Shown here: positions 1-8,507 of the stretch, in pieces
How positions within the stretch are numbered: position 1 is the stretch's first letter
Layout of the letters: each line of letters begins with the position of its first letter
DNA from: Streptomyces albus subsp. albus
Lineage (GTDB): Bacteria; Actinomycetota; Actinomycetes; Streptomycetales; Streptomycetaceae
DNA: 60,579 nucleotides
NCBI RefSeq assembly: GCF_000725885.1
Contig: NZ_JODR01000035.1
Span: forward strand, 1 to 60,579
Direction: 5' to 3'
Notes under the pieces: generated by a model
What the model saw: the letters and a program-made list of their open reading frames with translations, nothing else
Told to the model about the DNA's origin: nothing
Database searches by the model: none
Program-made: the position numbers and the translations under genes

Positions 1-57
1 AAAACGCTCGGCTGGGAAACCCCAGCCGAGCGCCTGCATAAACTGCTCGCGGCCTGA
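1..57 (+). CDS. IS30-family transposase, C-terminal end (partial)
   Basis: The window opens inside an ORF whose last 18 residues read KTLGWETPAERLHKLLAA before a TGA at 55-57. The KTLGW-TPAE ending is characteristic of IS30-family DDE transposases. Only this tail is visible and the rest lies to the left of the window. Its job would be excision and insertion of the element. The codons are less GC-biased than the neighbouring Streptomyces genes (for example AAA, CAT, CCA), which fits a mobile gene. The element ends about 37 bases downstream and cuts into a chromosomal GH20 gene. Confidence 0.8.
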   Translation, partial: KTLGWETPAERLHKLLAA

Positions 58-70
58 TCAACACAACCAC

Positions 71-94
71 GTGTTGCAACGACCGCTAGAAACC
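71..94. repeat. Putative terminal inverted repeat / right end of the IS30-like element
   Basis: The stretch starting GTGTTGCAACGACC and ending near GAAACC lies just after the transposase stop. It is where homology to the GH20 gene on the other strand is lost. It looks like the terminal repeat of an IS30-type element. The partner repeat and the target duplication are outside the window, so the exact boundary (about 94-98) is approximate. Confidence 0.55.
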
Positions 95-1295
95 GCCCGC
101 TCAGCGAGCCCTTCTTGGGCATCGAGCCGGCGGACTCCATCCAGCTGTACGGCTTCTTGCCGTGCTTCTTGACGATCTTGTTGACCTTGCCGAAGTAGGT
201 GTCCATCTCGGCCTTGGACCTGTTCTGCGTCTCGTCGCCGCCGATGGCGATGTACGGGCCGGGCGTGAGGTCCGCGAGTTCACCGATCACGTCGTCGAGG
301 AACTTGTAGGTGATGTCCTTGTCCACGCACAGGTTGCCGTCGGGGCTCTGCGCGAAGCCGGTGTAGGGCTCCAGCGCCTTGCCGTCGCAGTTCAGCTCGG
401 CGTAGGAGGCCAGCGCGGCGTGTGCGTGGTTGGGGCCGTCGATCTCCGGGATGACGGTGATGCCGCGCGCCGCCGCGTACTGCACGATGTCCTTGTAGTC
501 GGCCTGGGTGAAGTAGCCGCCGAGCATGCCGCCGACGCCGGTCTTGCCGCCGATCTCGGTGAGTTTCGGCCAGGACTTGACGGCGATGCGCCAGCCCTGG
601 TCGTCGGTGAGGTGCAGATGCAGGTTATTCACCTTGTAGCGGGCGATGGTGTCGATGTACTTCTTGACGTTCTTCACCGGCATGAAGTGCCGGCCCACGT
701 CGAGCATCGCGCCGCGGTAGCCGTAGCGCGGCGCGTCGGATATCCGGCCGCCCTGGACGCGCCAGGGGCCGGCCATCTTCTGCTGCCGTTCGACCTTCAC
801 CGGCAGCAACTGGCGCAGTGTCGCGACGCCGTTGAAGAGGCCGCCGCGGTCGTCGGCCCTGATGCGGACCGACCCCGAGTCGATGTCGAGCTGGTAGCCC
901 TCCTTCTTGGTCACCGCGTTCTTCCCGCCGAGGGAGAGCACGATGCCCTCCGGGTCGTCCCCCGCCGACAGGCTGCGTACCGGCAGGGCGTATCCCGTGG
1001 GCTTGCGCAGCAGGCCGGCCAGGAACTCCGCTGCCGCCTTGGCGGAGGCGGAGCCCTGGGACGCGTAGATCGCGTCGTCCGCTTCCAGGTCGAAGGCGAC
1101 GCCCTCGTCGGTCGAGACCTTCACGGGCTGCGGTACGACCGTGCCGAGCGGCACGGTGCCCTCCGTTCCGGACGGGTGGCCCTGGGACGTCGTCGCGTAG
1201 ACCAAGCTGCCCGTGACCGCCAGCACGACCGCGACGACCATGGATTTCGTGCGTCGGCTGCGACGGCGGCGCGGTGGGCTCTCGCTGGCGTTCAT
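95..1295 (-). pseudogene. beta-N-acetylhexosaminidase (GH20), truncated by an insertion sequence
   Basis: Read on the minus strand from ATG 1295. An Arg-rich N-terminus and a hydrophobic stretch (MVVAVVLAVTGSLVY) form a signal peptide or anchor. A GH20 non-catalytic domain follows, then the barrel start (RGAMLDVGRHFMPV), LHLHLTDDQGWR, and the catalytic Asp-Glu pair in IGGDE. The enzyme would release N-acetylglucosamine from chitin or peptidoglycan oligomers outside the cell. After about residue 390 the frame runs into the IS end with no native stop. About 150 C-terminal residues of a normal 530-560 aa enzyme, including late barrel strands, are therefore missing. It is probably inactive and probably not part of the biosynthetic cluster, so it marks the cluster's left flank. 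Confidence 0.8.
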
Positions 1296-1378
1296 CGGTG
1301 ACCGTGTCTCCCTGTCGAGGCCGGCGTGACGGGCCGGGCCGGCTGATGCGGATATGCCTTCAGCTTGGCCGCCGGCGG

Positions 1379-1394
1379 CTAGCGGAAGCCCTAG
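1379..1394. promoter_or_regulatory. PAS-LuxR-type operator, site 1 (CTAGCGGAAGCCCTAG)
   Basis: A 16-bp palindrome matching 13 of 16 positions of the PimM-class consensus CTVGGGAWWTCCCBAG. It is the distal of two copies upstream of the GT1-rmlA-GT2-GT3-P450 operon, about 170 bp before the GTG at 1563. Confidence 0.6.
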
Positions 1395-1494
1395 TCTTCC
1401 CGGCCGGGACGCGTGAGCCCGCTGTCCGTGCCGGCCGCGAGGAGGGCACGGTCCCTGCTCCCGCGTGGTCTTCGGCAGCTTCCCGCCCGTTCAT

Positions 1495-1510
1495 CTAGCG
1501 GGAGTCCTAG
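1495..1510. promoter_or_regulatory. PAS-LuxR-type operator, site 2 (CTAGCGGGAGTCCTAG)
   Basis: The second copy lies 116 bp from site 1 and 52 bp upstream of the GTG at 1563. It matches 11 of 16 consensus positions, with both outer CTAG arms intact. The flanks are shared with site 1 (TAGTCTT after the palindrome), so the pair also forms a direct repeat. Tandem spacing suggests co-operative binding at this promoter. Confidence 0.55.
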
Positions 1511-1562
1511 TCTTGCCGCCGGCCGCTCGAAGGTGCCGTGCGGGCCGGTACATACTCGCGCC

Positions 1563-2858
1563 GTGAATGGACGAGCGGCGAGGGCCGGATCACCGCATCG
1601 GCAGGGGCACGGCCGGCAGCGGCACATAGCTGTCTTCACCTTTCCCGCGTACGCGCACATCGCGCCCGCGCTTCCCACGCTGACCGAACTGGTGCGGCGC
1701 GGCCACCGGGTGAGCTGTCTGGTCGCCGAGCCGTTCGCGGACATGGTCGGGGAAGCGGGGGTGGAGCCGGTCGTGTACGAGTCCGGCTTCCCGTGGGCCG
1801 ACGGCCTGACGGGGCCGGTGCTGGAGACCGTCCTGACCTTCTTCGAGGAGGCGATCGCTCCCTTGCCCGCGGCGGTGGCCCGGCTCGGGGCCGACCGTCC
1901 CGACCTGCTCGCCCACGACCTGGCGGCCTCCGAGGGCGCCCGGCTGCTCGGCCGCGCCTGGGGCGTTCCGGTGCTGCAGCTGTGTCCGACGATGGCGTCC
2001 GGCCCGGGATTCTCGATGTCCCGGGCGCAGGCCGAGGAGGACACCGGGCCGCGGGAGCGGATCGACCCGGAGCATCCGTCGATCGCGGAGTTCGTCGCAC
2101 GCAAGGCGCGGCTGCTCGCCGAGTACGGGCTCGACGACGTTCCGCCCGAGGGCGCGGGGCCGGAGCGCGGGGACAACGTCGTCTTCCTGCCGAAGGCGTT
2201 CCAGATCGCCCCGGAGACCTTCGACGAACGGTTCGCGTTCGTCGGTCCGCGCCTGGACGACGTCCCGGACACCGGCGGCTGGCAGCCGCCGGCCGGCTCC
2301 CGGGTGCTGCTGCTGTCCCTCGGCAGCTCCTACACCCCCGACCAGGCGGCGTTCCTGCGCTTGTGCATCGGGGCGCTCGCCGGCACCCCCTGGCACGTCG
2401 TGGTGACCCTCGGCCGCCGCGTCACCGTGGACGAGCTCGGCCCGCTGCCGGGAAACGTCGAGGTCCACCAGTGGCTGCGGCACCCCGAGGTGCTGCGGCA
2501 CGCCGCGGCGTTCCTCACCCACGCCGGCATGGGCAGCGTCATGGAGTCCCTCTCCTACGGGGTCCCGATGGTGCTCGTGCCGTACCACGTCGACCAGCGG
2601 GTCATCGCCCGGCGGGCGGCCGAGCTCGACCTGGGCCGGGTCGTGCCGCGGGGGGCGGGCGGCGCGGAGCTGCTCCGCGCCGCGGTCGACGAGGTCACCT
2701 CCAGCCCCCGCATCTCGACGGCCGTGACCGCGATGCGCCGTCAGGTGCACGCGGCGGGCGGTGCCGTGCGCGGCGCCGACGTCTTCGAGTCCCTGCTGCG
2801 TCGATCCGAACGGCCAAGCTCTCCCAACGCGCCAGCTACGGAAGTGACTCACTCATGA
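1563..2858 (+). CDS. GT1: OleD/MGT-type macrolide glycosyltransferase
   Basis: GT-B fold, GT1-family enzyme (431 aa) that moves a sugar from an NDP-sugar onto the macrolide or a sugar already attached. The N-terminal FPAYAH carries the catalytic-base His. The C-terminal donor site shows WLRHPEVL, then THAGMGSVMESL and GVPMVLVP. Start chosen at GTG 1563, because the longer ORF from 1413 runs through both operator palindromes and adds an Arg/Pro-rich stretch unlike the family. Even so, the N-terminus is about 20 residues longer than usual. It is the first gene of a five-gene operon and overlaps rmlA by 4 nt (ATGA). It resembles OleD/OleI, so a role in self-protecting glycosylation is an alternative to biosynthetic transfer. 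Confidence 0.85.
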   Translation: MNGRAARAGSPHRQGHGRQRHIAVFTFPAYAHIAPALPTLTELVRRGHRVSCLVAEPFADMVGEAGVEPVVYESGFPWADGLTGPVLETVLTFFEEAIAPLPAAVARLGADRPDLLAHDLAASEGARLLGRAWGVPVLQLCPTMASGPGFSMSRAQAEEDTGPRERIDPEHPSIAEFVARKARLLAEYGLDDVPPEGAGPERGDNVVFLPKAFQIAPETFDERFAFVGPRLDDVPDTGGWQPPAGSRVLLLSLGSSYTPDQAAFLRLCIGALAGTPWHVVVTLGRRVTVDELGPLPGNVEVHQWLRHPEVLRHAAAFLTHAGMGSVMESLSYGVPMVLVPYHVDQRVIARRAAELDLGRVVPRGAGGAELLRAAVDEVTSSPRISTAVTAMRRQVHAAGGAVRGADVFESLLRRSERPSSPNAPATEVTHS

Positions 2859-3784
2859 AGGGCATCATCCTCGCGGGAGGCGCGGGCACCCGCCTGCACC
2901 CCGTGACCCTCGCCGTCTCCAAGCAGCTTCTGCCCGTCTACAACAAGCCCATGATCTACTACCCGCTGTCCGTGCTCATGCTCGCGGACATCCGGGACAT
3001 CCTGATCATCTCGACGGCCGAGGACCAGCCGCTGTTCCAGCGTCTGCTCGGTGACGGCTCGGAACTCGGCCTCGACCTGAGTTACGCCGTCCAGCCCGAG
3101 CCGGGCGGCCTGCCCGAGGCGTTCATCATCGGCGCGGACTTCGCCGGCGACGACTCCATCGCGCTGATCCTCGGCGACAACATCTTCTACGGCCCCCACA
3201 TGGCCGAATTCCTCCAGGAGAGCCGGCGCGACCTGGACGGCTGCGTGCTGTTCGGCTACCCCGTCTCCGACCCGGAGCGCTACGGCGTGGGCGAGGTGGA
3301 CGAGGAGGGGCTGCTGGTCAGCATCGAGGAGAAACCGGCCAAGCCGCGTACCAACCGCGCGATCACGGGGCTGTACTTCTTCGACAACCGCGCGCTGGAC
3401 ATCGCCAAGAACCTCACGCCGTCGGCGCGCGGCGAACTGGAGATCACCGACGTCATCCGGCCCTACCAGAAGGAGGGCAAGGCGAAGGTGATCGACCTCG
3501 GCCACGGCTTCGCCTGGCTGGACACCGGCACCCACGACTCGCTGCTCGACGCGAGCCAGTACGTGCAGGTGCTGGAGCGCCGCCAGGGGGTGCGGATCGC
3601 CTGCATCGAGGAGATCGCGCTGCGCCGCGGGCTCGTCGATGCGGAGGTCTGCCACCGGCGCGGCGCGAGCATGGCCAAGTCGGGTTACGGCGAGTACGTG
3701 ATGAAGATCGCGCGGCAGGCGCAGTCCGCCGCGCCGGACCGGATGGCCGGAGCCGGAGCGACGCGGAAGGCGGGACTGGGATGA
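2855..3784 (+). CDS. rmlA: Glucose-1-phosphate thymidylyltransferase (dTDP-glucose synthase)
   Basis: 309 aa. Makes dTDP-D-glucose from glucose-1-phosphate and dTTP, the first committed step for all dTDP-deoxysugars in the cluster. The nucleotidyltransferase signature GGAGTRLHPVT is at residues 8-18, followed by SKQLLPVYNKPMIYYPL, LILGDNIFYG and the substrate-binding LDTGTHDSL. Length is normal for RmlA (about 290) plus a short variable tail. One oddity is that the usual QPSPDGLAQAF segment reads QPEPGGLPEAF. It overlaps both neighbours by 4 nt (ATGA on each side), so translation is coupled to the flanking glycosyltransferases. The partner 4,6-dehydratase is encoded on the other strand at 7518-8492. 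Confidence 0.95.
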   Translation: MKGIILAGGAGTRLHPVTLAVSKQLLPVYNKPMIYYPLSVLMLADIRDILIISTAEDQPLFQRLLGDGSELGLDLSYAVQPEPGGLPEAFIIGADFAGDDSIALILGDNIFYGPHMAEFLQESRRDLDGCVLFGYPVSDPERYGVGEVDEEGLLVSIEEKPAKPRTNRAITGLYFFDNRALDIAKNLTPSARGELEITDVIRPYQKEGKAKVIDLGHGFAWLDTGTHDSLLDASQYVQVLERRQGVRIACIEEIALRRGLVDAEVCHRRGASMAKSGYGEYVMKIARQAQSAAPDRMAGAGATRKAGLG

Positions 3785-4998
3785 GCGGGCTGCACATCGC
3801 GTTCTTCAACTATCCGGCACACGGCCATGTGAACCCGACGCTGCCGGTGACCGCCGAACTGGTGCGCCGCGGCCACCGGGTGACGTATGTGGTCGCCGGA
3901 CAGTTCGCCGAAGCGGTCGCGGCGACCGGCGCGGACGTGCTCACCTACGAGTCCGTCGTGCCGAAGGCGTGGAACACCGTGGCCATCCCGCAGAAGGTCA
4001 CCGCCGACGACATCGCCGAGGCGTCGGTGACCCATCTGACGGAGGCGCTGGCACCGCTTGACAAGGTGGCGGCGCAGCTCGACGGCGACCGTCCGGACGT
4101 CATGGTCTACGACGCGTTCGGCTATGCGACCGGCCGGCTGCTGGCCCGCAAATGGCGGCTGCCCTCGGTGCTGTGCGCGACGACGATCGCCGTCAGCGAG
4201 AAGTGCAACCCGTACGCGGAGTTCGCCGCGAGCATGACACCGCCCGACCCCGAGCACCCGGCGCTGGTCAAGCACCGCGAGCTGCTGCGCGGCACGCTGG
4301 ACGCGCACGGACTGGGCGACTGGTCCAACGAGGAGTTCACGGGCGCCGCCGAGGAACGGACGCTGTGCTTCGTGGCGCCGGAGTTCCAGCCGGGCGTCGA
4401 GACGTTCGACGAGCGGACCGTCTTCGTCGGGCCGTGCATCGGCGACCGGGCGCACCAGGGCGGCTGGCAGCGGCCCGACGACGACCGCCCGGTGGCGCTC
4501 GTCGCGCTCGGCAGCTTCGGCTACGAGAACCAGGCGGCCTTCTACCGCGACGCGCTCGCCGCGCTCGGCGATCTGCCCTGGCACATCGTCATGTCGCTTG
4601 GCGGCCTGGTCACCCCGGACGACCTCGGACCGCTTCCGCCGAACGTCGAGACCCACCCCTGGGTGCCGCAGCCGGCGGTCCTCCGCCATGCGTCGTCCTT
4701 CGTCTCGCACGCGGGCATGGGCAGCACCATGGAGTCGCTCTCCTTCGGTGTGCCGCCGGTCGTCGTGCCCCGCACCGGCGAGCAGGACGTGGTGGCCGGG
4801 CGGCTGACCGAGCTGGGGCTGGGCCGGGCCATCGCGCCCAACGAGCTGACGGCGGAGGGGCTGCGTGCCGCGGTGCTGGGCCTCGCGGCCGACGAAGAGG
4901 CCCGCGGGCGGGTGCGGGAGCTGTCCGCGAGCATCGCGGCGCGGCGCGGGCCCGCCCTCGCCGCCGACACCGTCGAGGCCCGGTGCGCGGCCTCATGA
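3781..4998 (+). CDS. GT2: OleD/MGT-type macrolide glycosyltransferase
   Basis: 405 aa, GT-B fold. Motifs in order: HIAFFNYPAHGHVNP (acceptor-side His), a variable acceptor domain, FVGPCIGDRAHQGGW at the linker, then WVPQPAVL, SHAGMGSTMESL and GVPPVVVP with EQD, which is the NDP-sugar binding site. It is closely related to OleD/OleI-type enzymes and to GT1 and GT3 on either side, which suggests duplication followed by divergence in the acceptor domain. ATGA overlaps join it to rmlA upstream and GT3 downstream. Donor and acceptor cannot be told from sequence. A deoxysugar donor is likely from the context. Confidence 0.88.
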   Translation: MSGLHIAFFNYPAHGHVNPTLPVTAELVRRGHRVTYVVAGQFAEAVAATGADVLTYESVVPKAWNTVAIPQKVTADDIAEASVTHLTEALAPLDKVAAQLDGDRPDVMVYDAFGYATGRLLARKWRLPSVLCATTIAVSEKCNPYAEFAASMTPPDPEHPALVKHRELLRGTLDAHGLGDWSNEEFTGAAEERTLCFVAPEFQPGVETFDERTVFVGPCIGDRAHQGGWQRPDDDRPVALVALGSFGYENQAAFYRDALAALGDLPWHIVMSLGGLVTPDDLGPLPPNVETHPWVPQPAVLRHASSFVSHAGMGSTMESLSFGVPPVVVPRTGEQDVVAGRLTELGLGRAIAPNELTAEGLRAAVLGLAADEEARGRVRELSASIAARRGPALAADTVEARCAAS

Positions 4999-6236
4999 CC
5001 GGCGGGCACCCTGCGGCGGCGGGCCGGCCCGGGCACCTCGCGTTCCTGCCCTATCCGGCGTACGGGCACATGCTGCCGGTGCTTCCGGTGGTCACCGAAC
5101 TCGTCGCGCGCGGCCACCGGGTGACCTGCTTCGCCACCGAGGAGTTCCTCGACCGGGTGCGTGCGACCGGGGCGCGGGCCCTCCGCTACGACCCGCCGCT
5201 CTCCTCCGACCCGCCGCCGGACGTCGTCGACGCGGACGAATGCGCGCGGGCTCCGCTGAAGAACCTCACGTCGAGCATGTCCGTGCTCCCGGCGGTCGAG
5301 CGGGGCTTCGCGGACGGGGCGCCGGACGTGATCGCGTACGACACCACGCTCTGGCTGACCGGGCGCCTGCTGGCCCTCCGCCTGGGCCGGCCGACCGTGC
5401 AGCTGTCGCCGACGTTCATCTCCAACGAGCACTACAGCCTCGGCGAGCACCATCAGGAGTTCGCCGGCCGGATCGACAGGGAGCACCCGGCGATCGTCGA
5501 GTTCGGTGACCGGCTGCGGCGGATCGCGGCCGGTACGGGGCTGCCGGCGGAGCGCCAGGCCGAGCTGTTCTTCGGGCACGAGGAGTTCACGGTCGCGTTC
5601 GTGCCGAAGGAGTTCCAGTTCGCCGCCGAGACCTTCGACGAACGGCACCTGTTCGTCGGGCCGACGGCGGGGGAGGGTGACGGCACGCAGTGGCAGCCGC
5701 CGGCGGACGGCAGGCCGGTCCTGCTCGTGTCGCTCGGCACCACCGTGAACAACCAGCCCGGCTTCTTCCGGCGCTGCGTCGAGGCTTTCGCCGAGCTGCC
5801 GTGGCACACGGTGTTCGCGCTCGGCGGTCGCATCTCCCCCGGCGAGCTGGGCCCGTTGCCGCCCCATGTGGAGGCGCATCCCTGGGTGCCGCTCGCCGAT
5901 GTCCTGCGGCACGCCTCGGTCTTCCTCTGCCAGTCCGGCATGGGAAGCGTGCTGGAGTCGCTGCGGGCCGGGGTGCCCATGGTCGCGGTGCCGCACCACC
6001 CGGAACAGCACATCAACGCCAAGCGGCTGACGGAACTGGGCCTGGCCCTGGTGGTGCAGCGCGAGGACACCGGTGTGGAGATGCTGCGGGCGGCCGTGGA
6101 GAAGGTCGCGGGCGACGCCGGGATGCGCGAGCGCGCAGGGCAGATGCGACGTCACATCCGCGCGGCGGGCGGAGCGGTGCGGGCCGCCGACGCGATCGAG
6201 CAGCGGATGCGCACCGCGTCCTTGGAGGCACCATGA
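4995..6236 (+). CDS. GT3: OleD/MGT-type macrolide glycosyltransferase with Gln in the HxG donor motif
   Basis: 413 aa, GT-B fold. The acceptor-side motif PYPAYGHML keeps the catalytic-base His, and FVGPTAG, WVPLADVL and GVPMVAVPHHPEQ are present. The segment that is normally F-x-x-H-A/G-G-MGS reads FLCQSGMGSVLESL. The His that contacts the donor diphosphate is therefore a Gln, a change also seen in GT6 of this window. Overlaps of 4 nt link it to GT2 and to the downstream P450. It may use a different donor or have altered activity. A role as an auxiliary or chain-extending transferase is possible but unproven. Confidence 0.86.
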   Translation: MTGGHPAAAGRPGHLAFLPYPAYGHMLPVLPVVTELVARGHRVTCFATEEFLDRVRATGARALRYDPPLSSDPPPDVVDADECARAPLKNLTSSMSVLPAVERGFADGAPDVIAYDTTLWLTGRLLALRLGRPTVQLSPTFISNEHYSLGEHHQEFAGRIDREHPAIVEFGDRLRRIAAGTGLPAERQAELFFGHEEFTVAFVPKEFQFAAETFDERHLFVGPTAGEGDGTQWQPPADGRPVLLVSLGTTVNNQPGFFRRCVEAFAELPWHTVFALGGRISPGELGPLPPHVEAHPWVPLADVLRHASVFLCQSGMGSVLESLRAGVPMVAVPHHPEQHINAKRLTELGLALVVQREDTGVEMLRAAVEKVAGDAGMRERAGQMRRHIRAAGGAVRAADAIEQRMRTASLEAP

Positions 6237-7435
6237 CCACCCTGTCCACGGCGCGGACGTGTCCCTTCGACCCGCCGGCCGAGTACGCCCGGCTGCGCGA
6301 GACGTGCCCGGTCGCGCCGCTGAGGCTGACCCTCGCGCCGGGTGATGGCGACGGGTGGCTGGTCAGCCGGCTGGCCGATGTACGCGCTGTGCTGAGCGAC
6401 CGGCGGTTCAGCCATCGCAACGAGCTGATCGGCCTGCCGATCCCGCCGCCGTTCCCGATGAGCGAGTACCGTCCCCAGCCGGCCGCACCGGGCGCCTTCA
6501 TCAAGATGGACCAGCCCGGCCACTCGCGCTACCGGCGGTATCTGACCCGGTCGTTCACCATGCGCGCGACAGCCGGTCTGGAACCGATGATCACCCGGCT
6601 GACGGAGCGGCACCTCGACGCGCTGGAGCAGGCCGGACGGCCCGCGGATCTGGTGAGCGTCTTCGCCGAGCCGCTGCCCGTCCAGGTGTTGTGCGAGATG
6701 CTCGGGGTGCCCGAGGACGTGCGCGAACCGCTGCGCGAGCACCTCGCGGTGCTGTCCCGGATGTCGTATCCGGTCGAGGAGCTGATCACCGCCTGCACGG
6801 TCATCGCCGAGACCCTCCAGGAGCTGATCGCGGCGAAGCGTGCCGCGCCCGGCTCGGACCTGCTGAGCGAGCTGGCCGGTGCGCAGGACCTCACCGACGA
6901 GGAGCTGGTGAACATCGCCTGGGCGCTGCTCGGCGGTGGCTTCGACACCACGGCGAACATGCTGGCTCTCGGCACGTTCGCGCTGCTGTGCCACCCCGAC
7001 CAGCTCGCCGTCCTGCGGGCCCGCCCCGAACTGGCCGGCAACGCGGTCGAGGAGTTGCTGCGCTACCTCACCATCTCGCACCTGGGGGCGAGCCGCGCCG
7101 CGCTGGAGGACGTCGAGCTGAACGGTGTGCGCATCAAGGCCGGCGACACCGTCGTGGCGCTGCTGCCCGCGGCGAACCGGGATCCCGCGCACTTCGAGGC
7201 CCCCGACCGGCTCGACATCACCGCGGCCACGCAGGGCCACGTGGCCTTCGGGCACGGCGAGCACCAGTGCATCGGCCAGCACCTGGCGCGCGCGGTGCTG
7301 CGCATCGCGCTGCCCGCGCTGTTCGACCGCTTCCCCGGCCTGCGCCTCGCCGTGGACGCCGACAGCGTCCCGCTGCGCTCCGACATGCTCCACTACGGCG
7401 TACACGAGCTGCCGGTCACCTGGGGCGACGACTGA
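6233..7435 (+). CDS. Cytochrome P450 (macrolide-tailoring type)
   Basis: A 400 aa soluble bacterial P450. The I-helix reads GGGFDTT near residue 234, the K-helix is ExxR within EELLRYL, and the heme loop FGHGEHQCIGQ places the Cys ligand at about residue 346. Residues FIKMDQPGHSRYRR match the C-helix region of macrolide P450s. It is the last gene of the GT1-rmlA-GT2-GT3 operon and overlaps GT3 by 4 nt. A perfect 22-bp terminator hairpin follows. It probably hydroxylates or epoxidises the polyketide late in the pathway. In the PM100117/118 system a P450 acts as a tailoring enzyme. Electrons could come from the ferredoxin at 10837-11133, although that protein sits among the mqn genes. Confidence 0.92.
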   Translation: MTTLSTARTCPFDPPAEYARLRETCPVAPLRLTLAPGDGDGWLVSRLADVRAVLSDRRFSHRNELIGLPIPPPFPMSEYRPQPAAPGAFIKMDQPGHSRYRRYLTRSFTMRATAGLEPMITRLTERHLDALEQAGRPADLVSVFAEPLPVQVLCEMLGVPEDVREPLREHLAVLSRMSYPVEELITACTVIAETLQELIAAKRAAPGSDLLSELAGAQDLTDEELVNIAWALLGGGFDTTANMLALGTFALLCHPDQLAVLRARPELAGNAVEELLRYLTISHLGASRAALEDVELNGVRIKAGDTVVALLPAANRDPAHFEAPDRLDITAATQGHVAFGHGEHQCIGQHLARAVLRIALPALFDRFPGLRLAVDADSVPLRSDMLHYGVHELPVTWGDD

Positions 7436-7451
7436 CGGGGACGGCACGTCG

Positions 7452-7499
7452 CACGGCGAGGGGCCGCCGGATCGGGTGATCCGGCGGCCCCTCGCCGTG
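7452..7499. terminator. Bidirectional terminator, perfect 22-bp stem
   Basis: The left arm 7452-7473 and right arm 7478-7499 are exact reverse complements around a GGGT loop. The hairpin sits between the convergent P450 (+) and dTDP-glucose 4,6-dehydratase (-) genes. No U-tract is present, as is usual in Streptomyces. Confidence 0.9.
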
Positions 7500-7517
7500 G
7501 GTGCGTGGCTGCGGCTG

Positions 7518-8492
7518 TCAGTCGGTGTCCGACCACCACCGGGGATGGTCGCGGTACCACGCGACGGTGCTCTCCAGCCCGGCGGCGAAGTCGATCGCCG
7601 GGCTGAAACCGAGCTTGGTGATCTTGCCGATGTCCAGCGCGTACCGCTGGTCGTGGCCCTTGCGGTCGGCGACCTGCCGGACCAGTGCCGGGTCGGCGTC
7701 GCACAGCTCGACCAGGCGCCCGGCGATGGCGGCGTTGGTCGCCTCGACGCCGCTGCCGATGTTGTAGATCTCGCCCGGGGCGCCCTCGGTGAGCACCAGC
7801 TGGAGTGCCGCGCAGTGGTCGGCCACATGCAGCCACTCGCGGACGTTGCTGCCGTCGCCGTACAGCGGCACGGGCCTGCCCCGCAGCAGGTTGGTGATGA
7901 ACAGCGGTATGAGCTTCTCGGTGTTCTGGTACGGGCCGTAGTTGTTGGAGCAGCGGGTGATCCGCACGTCCAGCCCGTGGGTGCGCCAGACGGCACGGGC
8001 GACCAGGTCGCTGCCCGCCTTGGACGCGGAGTAGGGGGAGTTGGGCAGCAGGGGCTCGTCCTCGTCCCAGGCGCCCGACTCGATGGAGCCGTACACCTCG
8101 TCCGTGGAGACGTGCAGTACGCGCTGCACGCCGTGCCGCACACAGCCGTCCAGCAGCTGCTGGGTGCCCAGGACGTTCGTCGAGGCGAACGGCACTGCGC
8201 CCACCAGTGAGCGGTCGACGTGCGACTCGGCGGCGAAGTGCACCACCACGTCGTGCCCCGGCAGCACCTCGGCGAGCGCGTCGGCGTCCCGGATGTCGCC
8301 CTCGACGAACGTCAGGCGCTCGTGCCCCAGCGGCAGGTTCGCCACGTTGCCGGCGTAGGTGAGCAGATCGAACACCGTGACCTCGGCGTCGGCCCACTCC
8401 GGTCCGGCGGAACGGGCGTAGGTGCCGGCGAGCAGCTCGCGCACGTACTGCGAGCCGATGAAGCCCGCGCCTCCGGTGACAAAGACCTTCAT
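7518..8492 (-). CDS. rmlB: dTDP-glucose 4,6-dehydratase
   Basis: 324 aa extended SDR that converts dTDP-glucose to dTDP-4-keto-6-deoxyglucose, the branch point for the 6-deoxysugars. TGGAGFIG at residues 7-14 binds NAD. STDEVYG carries the Thr/Asp/Glu dehydration residues and YSASKAG the Tyr-Lys pair. The ITRCSNNYGP and REWLHVADHC regions are typical of RmlB. It is the last gene of the mqnE-ferredoxin-mqnA-mqnC-rmlB operon, only 15 nt after mqnC. Mixing sugar and quinone genes in one transcript argues that both serve the same product. It partners with rmlA at 2855-3784. Confidence 0.95.
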   Translation of the reverse strand: MKVFVTGGAGFIGSQYVRELLAGTYARSAGPEWADAEVTVFDLLTYAGNVANLPLGHERLTFVEGDIRDADALAEVLPGHDVVVHFAAESHVDRSLVGAVPFASTNVLGTQQLLDGCVRHGVQRVLHVSTDEVYGSIESGAWDEDEPLLPNSPYSASKAGSDLVARAVWRTHGLDVRITRCSNNYGPYQNTEKLIPLFITNLLRGRPVPLYGDGSNVREWLHVADHCAALQLVLTEGAPGEIYNIGSGVEATNAAIAGRLVELCDADPALVRQVADRKGHDQRYALDIGKITKLGFSPAIDFAAGLESTVAWYRDHPRWWSDTD

Positions 8493-8507
8493 CTCGACCG
8501 CATCCCC

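Noticed and set aside
162..1301. 379-residue plus-strand frame antisense to the GH20 gene
   Set aside because: It has no recognisable fold and is the usual high-GC mirror frame. The GH20 motifs are all on the minus strand.
1413..1562. Longer start for GT1 at ATG 1413
   Set aside because: The added 50 residues are Arg/Pro/Ser-rich, unlike any GT N-terminus, and the DNA carries an operator palindrome, so it is promoter DNA.
4542..6155. 537-residue minus-strand frame opposite GT2/GT3
   Set aside because: Antisense shadow rich in Arg/His/Gly without motifs. The plus strand encodes clear glycosyltransferases with overlapping starts and stops.
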